A DNA stretch of 64,000 bases from Panopea generosa. Lineage: Eukaryota; Mollusca; Bivalvia; Adapedonta; Hiatellidae. Both the position numbers and the translations under genes were made by a program. The notes beneath the pieces are model-generated. The model was not told the origin of the DNA and searched no databases. It was given only the letters and a program-made list of their open reading frames with translations. Shown here one piece after another: positions 32,760 to 43,169 of this stretch. Each line of letters starts with the position of its first letter. Positions within the stretch are counted from its first letter, which is position 1. The stretch lies in contig CM055901.1 in the NCBI GenBank assembly GCA_029582155.1, positions 48,915,228 through 48,979,227 of the forward strand, in the 5' to 3' direction.

Positions 32760-35040
32760 TATTTATTATACGATTTGCAGAATAGCAAAATCAAAATATT
32801 TGTGTAAATTTATTGTGTACATAAATTATTACTGGTATAATGTGTACAAGATCTGTTTAAACCTCTGTGATATTTAGAACATATTTTAAATGTGATAAAA
32901 ATTGTGATATTGCCCTAGTACATTTTGAAAAATACAAAAAATGGGTACATGTATAATTGTTTGTTTTCGTTTCGTTCATGGACCAGATTAATATGTTTTC
33001 AGTACAGTGTATGAGATATACTTTAATTTCTTTACTTAGTTGACCATAAAGGAAGGTAAGTCAGGAAACATGCCAGCGTGTCAATACAGCATAAAAGTAT
33101 ATGAATACAATTTATCTTTGACATAATTTATTTTTAAATTCATCAATATGCTCAGTAATGAATTACTTTCATGTATTCTAATGCTGTATAGACAAGATCA
33201 AAAGCCTGAGTTTACTTCACATCTGAGTTAAAATAAATAAGATATTGGCCTTTAAATTAGCTTTTTAACTTATGTATTTGACCTCACAACAAAGTGTAAA
33301 TGCATACTGAACAAGGTGTACCTATAATATGCTTTTCAGGATTGTATTAGGCATATTTACCATTAATATTATTAACCATGTTTCATCAAAATTCAACACA
33401 AAATATTATAAAGACATTGCTGTTGCAGCAAATGCGAGAGCTATTTTAATTGTAAAACAATTAGAGCATTATATTTTTTTTCAAATAAATTACTTTGCCA
33501 TGGAAAGGTCAGTTAAACATAGCATGTTATATTTTAAGCATACACTAATAACAATCAAATACAGTACATTGTCATTCAAACAGCACAAAATTTTCCCAGG
33601 GGCTGGACCAATTATGACTCTAGGGTCGAACGAAAAAATAAATATAAAGCACATTATTAGTACATAATTAAGAATGTAGTTTGTTTACAAATTAATGTTT
33701 GTCTCTTTCCGATAAACAATTTCGGCGGCAGAAAACGGGGAGTTATGAAGTTCGTTCAGAAATGCGTCAGTCAGTAATATATGATCAATTCACATCATTG
33801 AAAAACATAGTATAAGGAACTGTAGGAAATGGGGTTAGATAGTTTTTTAAAACACACCCTTTATTCCCCTCAGTGTATTAATGAACTGGAGTCCACAAGC
33901 TAATTTATTGCACGTAAGTGATGAATCGTTCATATAAAATTAAAAACAAAATTACTGTTTTATCAACTGTTCTAAACAAACCACCCTTGGTAGCCTCTCA
34001 ATATTGGATGCAATAAAGTGATTTGTGACGTAATAGCACGCGTGATAGATAGTTTTATTGCAGACTTAAATGTATTTTTTTAAAAAAAGACAACCCAATA
34101 ACGATACATAATATTAGTGAAGCCGTAACTTTCCCAATCTTGTTAATGAGTCCTTTATCTAACGGTCTTAACCTGCACATTACCACAGCAGTATTCATTT
34201 GTGTACTTCCGAACAGTGGCGGATTTAGTCAGAAAGCAACCAAGTCATTACCGAATGACAAAAATGCAAACAAAACTTAAAAGCTAGGTCCGCTCCTTTA
34301 AGAAATACACATTTTGATCGAAGTTATTTATTTTCTCGCTTTTAAAAACAGTCACTAAGCGGTCTTAATGAGGCTTTAAGAATCGCAAGTGCAAATGAAT
34401 GAAAGCAAATAAAACTGCACTTACCTTTCACATGAATAAATATGGGTTTATTCCATGACAATATCAATTCATTGAACAGCATGAGGTTTTTTTATAATTT
34501 TATTTTTTTAAAACATATAGTTACCAAATAAAAAAACTGATTTAAAAAAAAAATAAATCTGTATATATGGTCCTGTGCTAATTTCAAACTCATTTTTAAA
34601 AAATATTTATTAGAAGGTTACTCATCCGGAACCTCGATAATTTCTGACATGCACAAGTGAAATCTTTTTATAACTTTTCACCTTGACCTGTAGTACATAA
34701 ATTTTCAGCAGACGTGTTTGAAATCAATATTCGTAAATAAACCTAGGGAATGTTAACTGAAAAATGGACATAGTGAGAAACACATTTTTTCAGGTCTGTA
34801 TCAAAAAATGACTTTCTTACTTGTATCTGAAGCATTTTTTTTATATTTTTCATTGCATTCAGACCACGTGGATACTTTTTAAATATTGCCAATTGTCCAG
34901 GAATAAACATTGCCAATTGTCTCGGAAGTGATCAAGTTCAGGACATGATCGAAAACAGGTTATGGCACCATATGCATTATATAAATACATGTACTTTATT
35001 CACAAAGCACAAAAGAAAACGAAATTTGAAATATATTTTC
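32760..35040. other. Intergenic stretch, no gene supported
   Basis: A 112-codon frame at 33329-33667 is Ile/Lys/Asn-rich, as expected from AT-rich noncoding DNA, and has no recognisable similarity. Around 34215-34305, AGTGGCGGATTTAG and CTAGGTCCGC may be ends of a small decayed element. Confidence 0.4.
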
Positions 35041-35043
35041 ACA

Positions 35044-35498
35044 TTAAAGCAACACATCCACGTTTGAACTTTTAATATTTTTTTTAATTGAGTTATAAGC
35101 ACATTTTACATACAAACATATGATCAATTAGCTGTATATGAGCATATAAACACTTTAGAATTGTAAAAAATGATGCCCAAATTATAAAATAAGTGTGTAA
35201 CTCCCCCGAGTCGAAGAAAATTGTCAAAATGACTTTCAAAGCAGGTAAAGTACACTACGCACTAAAATGTGAAGTTTTTTTTAATACGACTAGCATAATT
35301 CAAGATGGAATCTTGGGCAATTTAAAAATAATTTACAAAGCTTTATAATTTGGACATCTTTTTTTATAATTCTAAAGGGTTCTGGATCGTGTTTTTTAGC
35401 ACATATACAGCTCACTGACCATATATTTATGTATGGGAAATGTGCTCACAACTCCATTAAAAAACTTTAAAAGTTTAAACGTGGATGTGTTGCTTTAA
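35044..35498. mobile_element. Inverted-repeat element flanked by TTAA (455 bp)
   Basis: The left end TTAAAGCAACACATCCACGT, TTGAACTTTTAATATTTTTT is the reverse complement, with few changes, of the right end ...AAAAGTTTAAACG, TGGATGTGTTGCTTTAA. The inverted similarity continues to GAGTTATAAGCACATTT against AAATGTGCTCACAACTC, about 60 bases in all. It is non-coding and so non-autonomous. Confidence 0.85.
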
Positions 35499-35571
35499 CA
35501 TTTGATATTTATCTACATCTGTACACAGAAAGATATATAAATCAACAAGATACAAATAAATAGATAGCTAA

Positions 35572-35729
35572 GGCCATTATAAATTAATTGCTAGATTATC
35601 ATCCAAAATTTTTGTCAAAACGGGGAAGGTGGAGGATTTATTTTTTATTTTCATTTTTAAAATTTTGGATATTTTAAAAAAATAAAAAATTAATGAAAAT
35701 AAAAAGGGCCAGGGTGGCATAAAAAAGAG

Positions 35730-35762
<33 letters not shown>

Positions 35763-35817
35763 GGGGGGGGGGGGGGGGGGGGTGATAATCTAGCAATTAA
35801 TTTATTATATTATGGCC
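35572..35817. mobile_element. GGCC-ended MITE, copy 2, with (GT)n and poly-G inside
   Basis: The ends GGCCATTATAAATTAATTGC and GCAATTAATTTATTATATTA, TGGCC are inverted and match the element at 20354-20509. It is flanked by TAA on both sides, consistent with a 3-base target duplication as known for PIF/Harbinger elements. The right half contains (GT)n at 35732-35760 and 21 G at 35762-35782, absent from copy 1. Confidence 0.85.
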
Positions 35818-35982
35818 TAACAGTAAAACAGTATTTACCCCAATTTATATCTGATCAACAAAACTCTTAAAAATGTCCTTCATATCACAACTCATCATTT
35901 CAACCCTATATAGCATTTACTGATAATGGGTACATAGCTCACATGATGTAGGTGAATATTTATTCAAATTGTTATTCTGAGA

Positions 35983-36884
35983 TTAATCTTTTAGTTCTTT
36001 TATCTCTTCTTCCAAGACTTTTTCACCTACACTTTCTCCACTTATAGCAAGCACTTTTTCTTGCGGCAGCACTTCCAGCTCTGGTTTTGAAATCACAGGA
36101 GCAACTATGTCCACTTGAGGTTTCAGAGTTGATTCTTGTTTTGATACCTTAACTACTTTATCGATCTTCTTTTCTGTTTTTGCTTTTTTTGTATTTTCAT
36201 CATTTAAAATTATCTTGCACATAAACGTAGTCCACAGTGCGAGAACTGCTATAAAAGAAAGAAGAAACCGAAGTGCTTTGAACCATTCTGGATATCCCCA
36301 CATTTTCAAGTCCATGTACGCCGCACCAGTCAATCCTGCCATCAATGTAAGAATTGACATAGAGGTTGGAAGCATCAGTCCAAGCCACGCCACTAATGAT
36401 GGCGTGATGCTGTATCCAAGATTAAACCAGTTTGGAGACACGCCACTATCTTCTGGGATTGTCAGTCCCCAGCGAACGCCTCCAAGAAAGGACAAGATGC
36501 AGGCCCCGTATGCAACCTGACTGAAGGCAATGTTCGCTATAAAGGACCCAGACATGATCATGTAGGTAGGTGCCGCCACAAATGGAATCAATCCAGAGAT
36601 GCCGAACACCAAGGCTGGAGCAGGAGATGCTCTTAAGTGTTTAAGGTCCTTGAACAACGTAAGCGCTTTTGTCTTTCTGTCTTCTGTAAATGTTCGTCGT
36701 TGCTGGTTGTATTCATGTAAATGTAACCCTGTACGACAGTGCGTTGTGACGCCACCAACGGTAGTATATATCTTACAATTTTGAAGACTTGTGTTTAAAG
36801 CAACTACGGATGCATTTCTTGTTGATTTCAGGACATTCTGCCGATGAAAATTTCTCCGAAACACGGCATTTGCAAAACCAGCAA
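35983..36884 (-). CDS. TMEM69: TMEM69 large coding exon
   Basis: The acceptor on the minus strand is TGTATTTCAATACAG, ending at 36885, with a pyrimidine-rich run before it. The exon holds the whole membrane domain and the charged tail. The open frame extends upstream to 36936, but those residues (MFILLFTNAVLSLYFNT) lie over the splice signal and read like intron. The exon needs one base from an upstream exon, which the 38463-38535 exon supplies. Confidence 0.9.
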
Positions 36885-38529
36885 CTGTATTGAAATACAA
36901 AGAGAGTACAGCATTAGTAAATAATAAAATAAACATTTTAAATTTTTAATATAGGAAAATATTTACTTAATCAATGGTTGCATTAACTTTCAAGTACAAC
37001 ACACAATATTAAAGTATGTACTATTAATGTTGTAATTACTATGAAGATTGTGATCATATTATTCATTTAGGACACAACAATTGTATTTTTTTCCCCCATG
37101 TTAATTTTAAAGAAAAGTATAAATTGCCCAAAACAACAAAATTGCATTATTTCATTATTTTTTGTTTCAACTGTGGGTCAACTGGGGAAAGAGGGGGATG
37201 GGGGGATAATTGTCCCTATATATATATATATATGTGCAGTAGTAAACCTGATGTATGAACATCTTGCTTCATTGTTACATCCCTTTCTCCCTTGTTTTAT
37301 AAATGTTATTCTAGGTGTATGACTCGCACCACTATTATCCCTTGAGTACTCCGGACATACAGATGTTTTTTTTTTATAATGAGGTTTAATGCCATTTCCA
37401 ACACATTTCAGGTTATAAATGGCATATCCAGTTTTACTGGTGCAGGAAGACCTCCGGCTGAGTAGAACCACCATCCTTCCTCAGGTAACTGAAAACTTTC
37501 TCGAGGGGGAATCGAACCTACGACCTTAGCGGTGAGAGGTAAGTGATCATGAGACGGCGCCTTAGACCACTCAACCAGGGAGGACCCACTCCTACAGATG
37601 AAGGAGGTAGAAATAAAACTTTAGTTCTCTCATTCTTCATTTTTCAGGACAGTGTATTGTAGTGATTTATTTTTTCCTACAATGTGTTAAATGGTCAGTA
37701 TTTTAGAATCACCACTGAAAATTTGATGTTGATACCAGATTTTTGGGCATATAATTACTCTGGAAATTGATAGGTCTCACAAAAGCATTGAATTTAAAAA
37801 AAAAAAAAACCTGGTCAAGGTATGCTTTTTTCCCTTTATAATTGCATATCTTGAATCAGTGAAGAATTTTAGTCCAGACACATGCTGGTGAGTTTGTTTT
37901 TTCACTGTGTTTTGGATATAAATGTTACAATGGAGCCCTATGGGAAATGTAATAGTGGTGCGAGAAGTGTAGATGAGGAGAGAAAACGCTGGCATAGTAT
38001 ATGCAGTAATAAGACAACTTGAGGTTATCATGGTAAATATAATTGTTCAAATCAATTCTCTCATTAAATAAAGTCTTTATTACGGTATTACTGTTTGTGA
38101 AAAAAGTTTGGTTTTTTTTGCATTTTACCATTTTTATATTTTCGAACAGTTAAGGACTTTTTTTTTTAAATGTAAAGGTATCACTTCACTGTCTCTAAAA
38201 AAAAGAAAAACTGGTTAACATAGCAGTTATTTGGCATTGTTATGAGTGGATACTATGCAAAACAATACTTTAAAAACTTTTCTATGTAGAAAAAAATTAG
38301 AGTGGAAAAGCCATACGATATTTCAATAGAACATCGAATAGAGTGAGACATGAGTATGTAATCCATATTATCGTATCAGGTACATTAGTGCAATAAGGTA
38401 CCAAGTGTATATGAAATAAGAAGAAATATGTTTGTATGGTTTCTGGTAGTTATATCACGCACCATGTTGATGAAGGAAAGACCTTGCTACAACTGCCACA
38501 CCCTGGAGATGCATTGTTCTTGCCAACAT
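35983..38529 (-). CDS. TMEM69: TMEM69-like mitochondrial membrane protein (DUF3429 family)
   Basis: Two coding exons on the minus strand (38529-38463 and 36884-35983) join as CATG|TT to give about 322 residues ending at TAA 35983. From about residue 110 the sequence matches TMEM69/DUF3429: PAPALVFGISGLIPFVAAP, AFSQVAYGACILSFLGGVRW, then SPNWFNLGYSITPSLVAWL and YPEWFKALRFLLSF. About four or five hydrophobic segments lie between residues 115 and 250. The first ~35 residues (MLARTMHLQGVAVVARSF...) have Arg and no acidic residues, as a mitochondrial presequence would. The last ~70 residues are Lys/Glu-rich, longer than I recall in vertebrate TMEM69. The biochemical role of the family is not established. 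The large exon alone could start at Met 36936, but that start reads through a good acceptor. Confidence 0.9.
37375..37592 (-). mobile_element. SINE family C, near-complete, in the TMEM69 intron
   Basis: On the minus strand: head GGTTGAGTGGTCTAAGGCGC, B box TAGGTTCGATTCCCC, then GTTACCTGAGGAAGGATGGT, CAGTAAAACTGGATATGCC and ATTAAACCTC with a T/A-rich tail. The A box with GTCTAAGGCGC is typical of tRNA-Leu/Ser. It lies in the same orientation as TMEM69 transcription. Confidence 0.88.
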
Positions 38530-38535
38530 CAACAC
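38463..38535 (-). CDS. TMEM69: TMEM69 first coding exon (mitochondrial presequence)
   Basis: On the minus strand an acceptor ATAATCTTCTTCAG precedes 38535 and a donor GTGCGT follows 38463. ATG at 38529-38527 opens 22 codons (MLARTMHLQGVAVVARSFLH...) plus one base, the exact phase needed by the large exon. The acceptor implies another, untranslated, 5' exon further right. An in-frame upstream ATG exists in the intron-like sequence but gives an acidic, less presequence-like start. Confidence 0.65.
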
Positions 38536-38876
38536 CTGAAGAAGATTATAACAATCAATGTAATGGTCAAACAACATTCACAAAACATGTCAAAATAGGT
38601 CAGTAGGTTGTTTGTAAAACTGGATTCAAAGACAAAGAAAATTAAAACAGCAGGTTGATTATAAACTACAGAAGAACTTTGATGGTTTGAACCCAATGGA
38701 AAAATAGTTCCAGTTAAGGGATGTTCCAGCTTAGTATTGTTCTACATCATACCATACATGTATACATCAAAATAGGAATTTGGCCGGGACCATATAAGTG
38801 GTTCGAGTTATATATGGTGTTCCACCCATTCATGTTCGAACAACAAATTTCTACTGTATATTGAGACATTTATTAG

Positions 38877-39163
38877 TCTATCCCAGAACCTAAAATCTCT
38901 TGAATCGGGTCTTAAGCCCCATTGGAAAAGCAAGAAATTCTTTGCCTGTCCCCAAATTCATATTAATTGAATGCTTACTAAAATGTGACCTCATGCAAAC
39001 TTTTCAGTTGCAGCAATTGACCAATCAACGTGCTCAAACGTGGTTTTACCAACATTGCTATTTAACAGACCCGTCTTGCCAAAATGACTAGTTCAAAGCG
39101 TGAGGATAATTAAAAACTTATACATACATTAAACGGACCCAATCAGGAGAACTGGGTTTGTAC
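38877..39163 (+). repeat. Dispersed repeat family E, copy 3
   Basis: It starts TCTATCCCAGAACCTAAAATC and ends GGACCCAATCAGGAGAACTG, GGTTTGTAC. It is longer than the other copies because of extra sequence near 39070-39130. It lies upstream of TMEM69. Confidence 0.75.
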
Positions 39164-39302
39164 TTAGATAATTTAAAAACAGCAGACTGGTTATCAAACT
39201 CAATTCCAACATTGCAAACTGTTTTGTTTGTTTTACACTTGATTTATTTCATCTCGAATGTGGAACAAATTCTTACAACTTACAAATCACGCTTGAGATC
39301 TT

Positions 39303-39425
39303 CCTGGGTAGAACCAGTACTAAGCATATGCGGATAAAGTGTCTTGCTTGAGGAAACCAAAGGTAGCTGTGGCTGAGGATTGAACCCTAGAACCATCAAT
39401 GCTCTACCACTGAACCATGCACTTA
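39303..39425 (-). mobile_element. tRNA-derived SINE, family B, reversed
   Basis: On the minus strand: CATGGTTCAGTGGTAGAGCA, TAGGGTTCAATCCTC and CACTTTATCCGCATATGCTT, AGTACTGGTTC. The last block is the same sequence that makes up the 33-bp satellite at 47767-48085. Confidence 0.85.
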
Positions 39426-39429
39426 ACTG

Positions 39430-41478
39430 CAAATTCAGCAACTGTAGAGTAATCAAAGGGCCAGATTAACTGGTCTGAATATGGAAGTTGGGTGAGGTAT
39501 TTTGCCAATAAACATCATGACCAGACCAAGTCTGTGAGGATGAAAGTGGACACCTCCAATTTTAGCAAAGGTTTTTCATAACTCCAGGGCAACCGATCTG
39601 GTTTCAATTTTTTTTTTGTCCGGTAAAGATCATCTTACAATTACTCAAATCAGGGAGAAGACATCAAAATTTCAGATGGACCAAAAGATAGACAGAAATG
39701 CAATCACTATCATATGCTGTCTTTTCTTTCAAATTGCATGGGAAATAAAATGTTGCAATGAATGTTTTCATAATTCCATTACAATACATGCATAAGGCAT
39801 CCAAGTTTGTTTTTTTGTCAAGAAATTATCTCCTTTCATATTTAAATAATGTCATAAAAAGTCGCATAAAATAACGTAGGCATTGAACCCATTTTCATTG
39901 TTTTTTTAAATAAATTCAGTTTGTTGCGGACTCAGATTCAGTTTTAAGTTATGACATTGTGATTAACCTGGCTATCTAGGTACACACAGGATTTTGAACA
40001 TGTTGTTTTACACATGAAGTTTTCTTGCTAAACTTAATTTATTCGCTATAATTTCTTATAAGGTACCAAATAAGGTACCAGGGAGAAACTTTCATGTTTT
40101 TGGGGTTTTTTTGCACAATGATTCACGATCCTTAAGTATACACTGTTGGTTTTAATTAAAAAGAATCTGTATACCGTAGATATGACTATACTTGTGGTTA
40201 ATTGGTATCTCAGTAGCGTCAGTATTAAGGAAACACTACACAGACATAAACACACAGTTAGAATTTTAATCAAACTTATTGAAGCTAGCTAACTTATTAA
40301 CAAATGGAGGAGAACAAAACCAAAGGGGAGCAACCCTGTATTAAGACAATCATGTATATTGATCAATAGGGAAGTAACTTAGTTAAAACATATAACTATA
40401 CAATTCTCATAATAACTGTATGGCATAGTGTCTCTTTCTTCTTATCTCTAATATTCCGTTAAGATATATTTAAAGCAGTGAAATCGTTAATCAAATGCAA
40501 ACATTGAAAATATCATCATAACTGAGAAACTGCCATACATAACACATTTTGATAATTATGGAACTGGTAAATATAAAGTTATTATTCAGTAATCATACTG
40601 GTAAATGTACAGTTCTTAAAGGGCAAAGTCTTCCAGATAAGTAAACCTCTAGAAAATCAGGTCTCTTCCATATGAAGTGAGAAAAAGGCATTCCTCTTGT
40701 AAGCTGATATGATCATATAATGTTCCTTTCATTATAAGACGAGTATACTCCCATTCCCCCTGTATTTATGTACCGGACAGTTGTAACCCCGCATCAGTCA
40801 GTTGTAACCCCCGCATCCCACAGACTGACATTTAGCAGGGACTTTCCACTCTGCAGAACCCAGGTAAAGCTGCTGCCCTGCAGGGACACCCTGCCCTGCT
40901 AAAAGCGGTTTTCCTCCTGGGAACCATATTGTTGATGTTTGTTGATGTTGTCTCACAGTAAATTTTTTCTGTATTTCAATTCTCAAAAGATTTGATTGCC
41001 CTGGTAGAATATATGGTACAAACCATTACACAAGATCTGATACTACCCAGCCAAAGATCCCCAGACTATTTTTGTCATTAGATAAAACTCCAGCACTCGT
41101 ATTGTTGGGACGTTGTTGTTGTAAAAGCTCGGCACTTTAGTCTCACTGTCCTCAGCTATGTCCTGACCTGCAGGGATCCAGGGTAACAAATAAATGGTGC
41201 TGTGCATTAGATACACTACAGAAAATTCGTTGTAAATTTTCCAGTGCATAATGGAGGACATTACAGGAGACTGGATAATGTTCCTTCTCATTCCTCCTCA
41301 AACTATTGCTGCCTTGCTGACCTAGTTAACTTCAGATGATACAAGAGGAGATAATGAATTTGATTAAGTTTATTGGAAGAAAGAAAAATATCCAATTGTA
41401 ACATGAAAGACTTAAATTTTTCTTTCAAGAGTGTCCAAGTAATTCAAGAGCATGTGGTTTAATGGTACAGCATCCAAC
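39430..41478. other. Intergenic stretch up to the assembly gap
   Basis: There is no gene I can support. Minus-strand frames of 62-82 codons at 40798-40986 and 41043-41291 have no recognisable similarity. A locally GC-richer patch at 40800-40930 with CTGCAG and CCTGC words may be old repeat DNA. Confidence 0.4.
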
Positions 41479-41978
41479 NNNNNNNNNNNNNNNNNNNNNN
41501 NNNNNNNNNNNNNNNNNNNNNNNNNNNNNNNNNNNNNNNNNNNNNNNNNNNNNNNNNNNNNNNNNNNNNNNNNNNNNNNNNNNNNNNNNNNNNNNNNNNN
41601 NNNNNNNNNNNNNNNNNNNNNNNNNNNNNNNNNNNNNNNNNNNNNNNNNNNNNNNNNNNNNNNNNNNNNNNNNNNNNNNNNNNNNNNNNNNNNNNNNNNN
41701 NNNNNNNNNNNNNNNNNNNNNNNNNNNNNNNNNNNNNNNNNNNNNNNNNNNNNNNNNNNNNNNNNNNNNNNNNNNNNNNNNNNNNNNNNNNNNNNNNNNN
41801 NNNNNNNNNNNNNNNNNNNNNNNNNNNNNNNNNNNNNNNNNNNNNNNNNNNNNNNNNNNNNNNNNNNNNNNNNNNNNNNNNNNNNNNNNNNNNNNNNNNN
41901 NNNNNNNNNNNNNNNNNNNNNNNNNNNNNNNNNNNNNNNNNNNNNNNNNNNNNNNNNNNNNNNNNNNNNNNNNNNNNN
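41479..41978. other. Assembly gap (500 N)
   Basis: Exactly 500 unknown bases, so probably a nominal scaffold gap whose real size is not known. Four frames of X residues across it are meaningless. Confidence 1.
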
Positions 41979-43129
41979 AAACAATAAGCGCCGAAGTTGA
42001 TCAAGACTAGTGTCATGATGGAGCTGTACCGGTGACTAGGTAATTTCTATGAAAGGTGATGGTTGTGTCATCTGACTGCTACGTCCTCAATTAGACATAC
42101 ATTTTTTCTTATATTTGGTTCATGTATCTGAATGTATCATGAACTTGTTATTGAAAAGAAAAGCTGACCATTACGAATAATAAGCTTCCAGTATATATTT
42201 AGCATCTATGTTAACGTTGCTACGAAGCATTATTTGCAAACAATACTCATATAGCTTTTGTTTTACAATAGTCAACACCTTTGGGGTAATATTATGATGT
42301 ATTGATCAGTATAACACTACTGGAGAGGCTGTTGTCACAGTTTTGCGGTAACATACTATTGCACTCTATTGGGGCAATTACCATTCTTCCTCAAGGACAG
42401 GTAGAGAGTTTTCAAAGCAAACAGAAAACACTAAATAACATTTGTACTTTACAAAGTCAAAGACGCTATCTTCTGATATACGATATAGTACACGTTTGTT
42501 ACATCAAGTGACAATATGGTTTAATCTAATTCTTGGAATACACACAAATATTAGTTCGTAGATTTTGCAGGTAAAAATCCTGTTTGCCTTTTATACCATC
42601 ATGCAATTCGTTCAGAACGTTCTTTAGTTCATTTGTTTTGTATTACAATCTAACTTTTCAGCTGCATTTTGTTTATATAATGCTGATTAAACCACGTTGT
42701 ACTTTTATACAGTTATGTAGGTTATTCTAAATATGTGCTTTGAATGGTGTCCTTATTCATAAATGATAGCACATACCTTGCAGATACTGGGAGATAAAGC
42801 ACATTGTATTAGTCGATGGTATCCTAGTGTATATGTATCAATTAGCGGTTATGTTTCCTATTATATATTAATTTGCATTTTTTTTAAAAAGACAGAACTC
42901 GGTATATTACTATACTGATTCAAGATTTTATGACATTCATATTAGTATATAAGTAAACTAACCTTGCAAAGGTAGGATTTTCTTAGTATTTGGCTTTTAA
43001 ATCAGCAGTGTGTGCAAAACAATTCGTTTTTATACTATCTGAATCGTCTGTTCGGCCGCATAACATACACTTTTAAGTTTTTTTCATTCAAATGCCCAAC
43101 CGATGGGTGTTATATTTCCCGACTAGACT

Positions 43130-43132
<3 letters not shown>

Positions 43133-43167
<35 letters not shown>
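43133..43167. repeat. (CA)n microsatellite
   Basis: An uninterrupted CA run of about 35 bases. Confidence 0.98.

Positions 43168-43169
<2 letters not shown>

Noticed and set aside
33329..33667. 112-codon frame as a gene
   Set aside because: Composition is that of AT-rich noncoding DNA, with no recognisable domain and no splice or start support.
36885..36936. Start of TMEM69 at 36936 within the single long frame
   Set aside because: The first 17 residues overlap a good acceptor and look intronic. The upstream exon gives a presequence with matching phase.
41412..42016. Frames of about 180-190 codons
   Set aside because: They are almost wholly unknown bases of the assembly gap.
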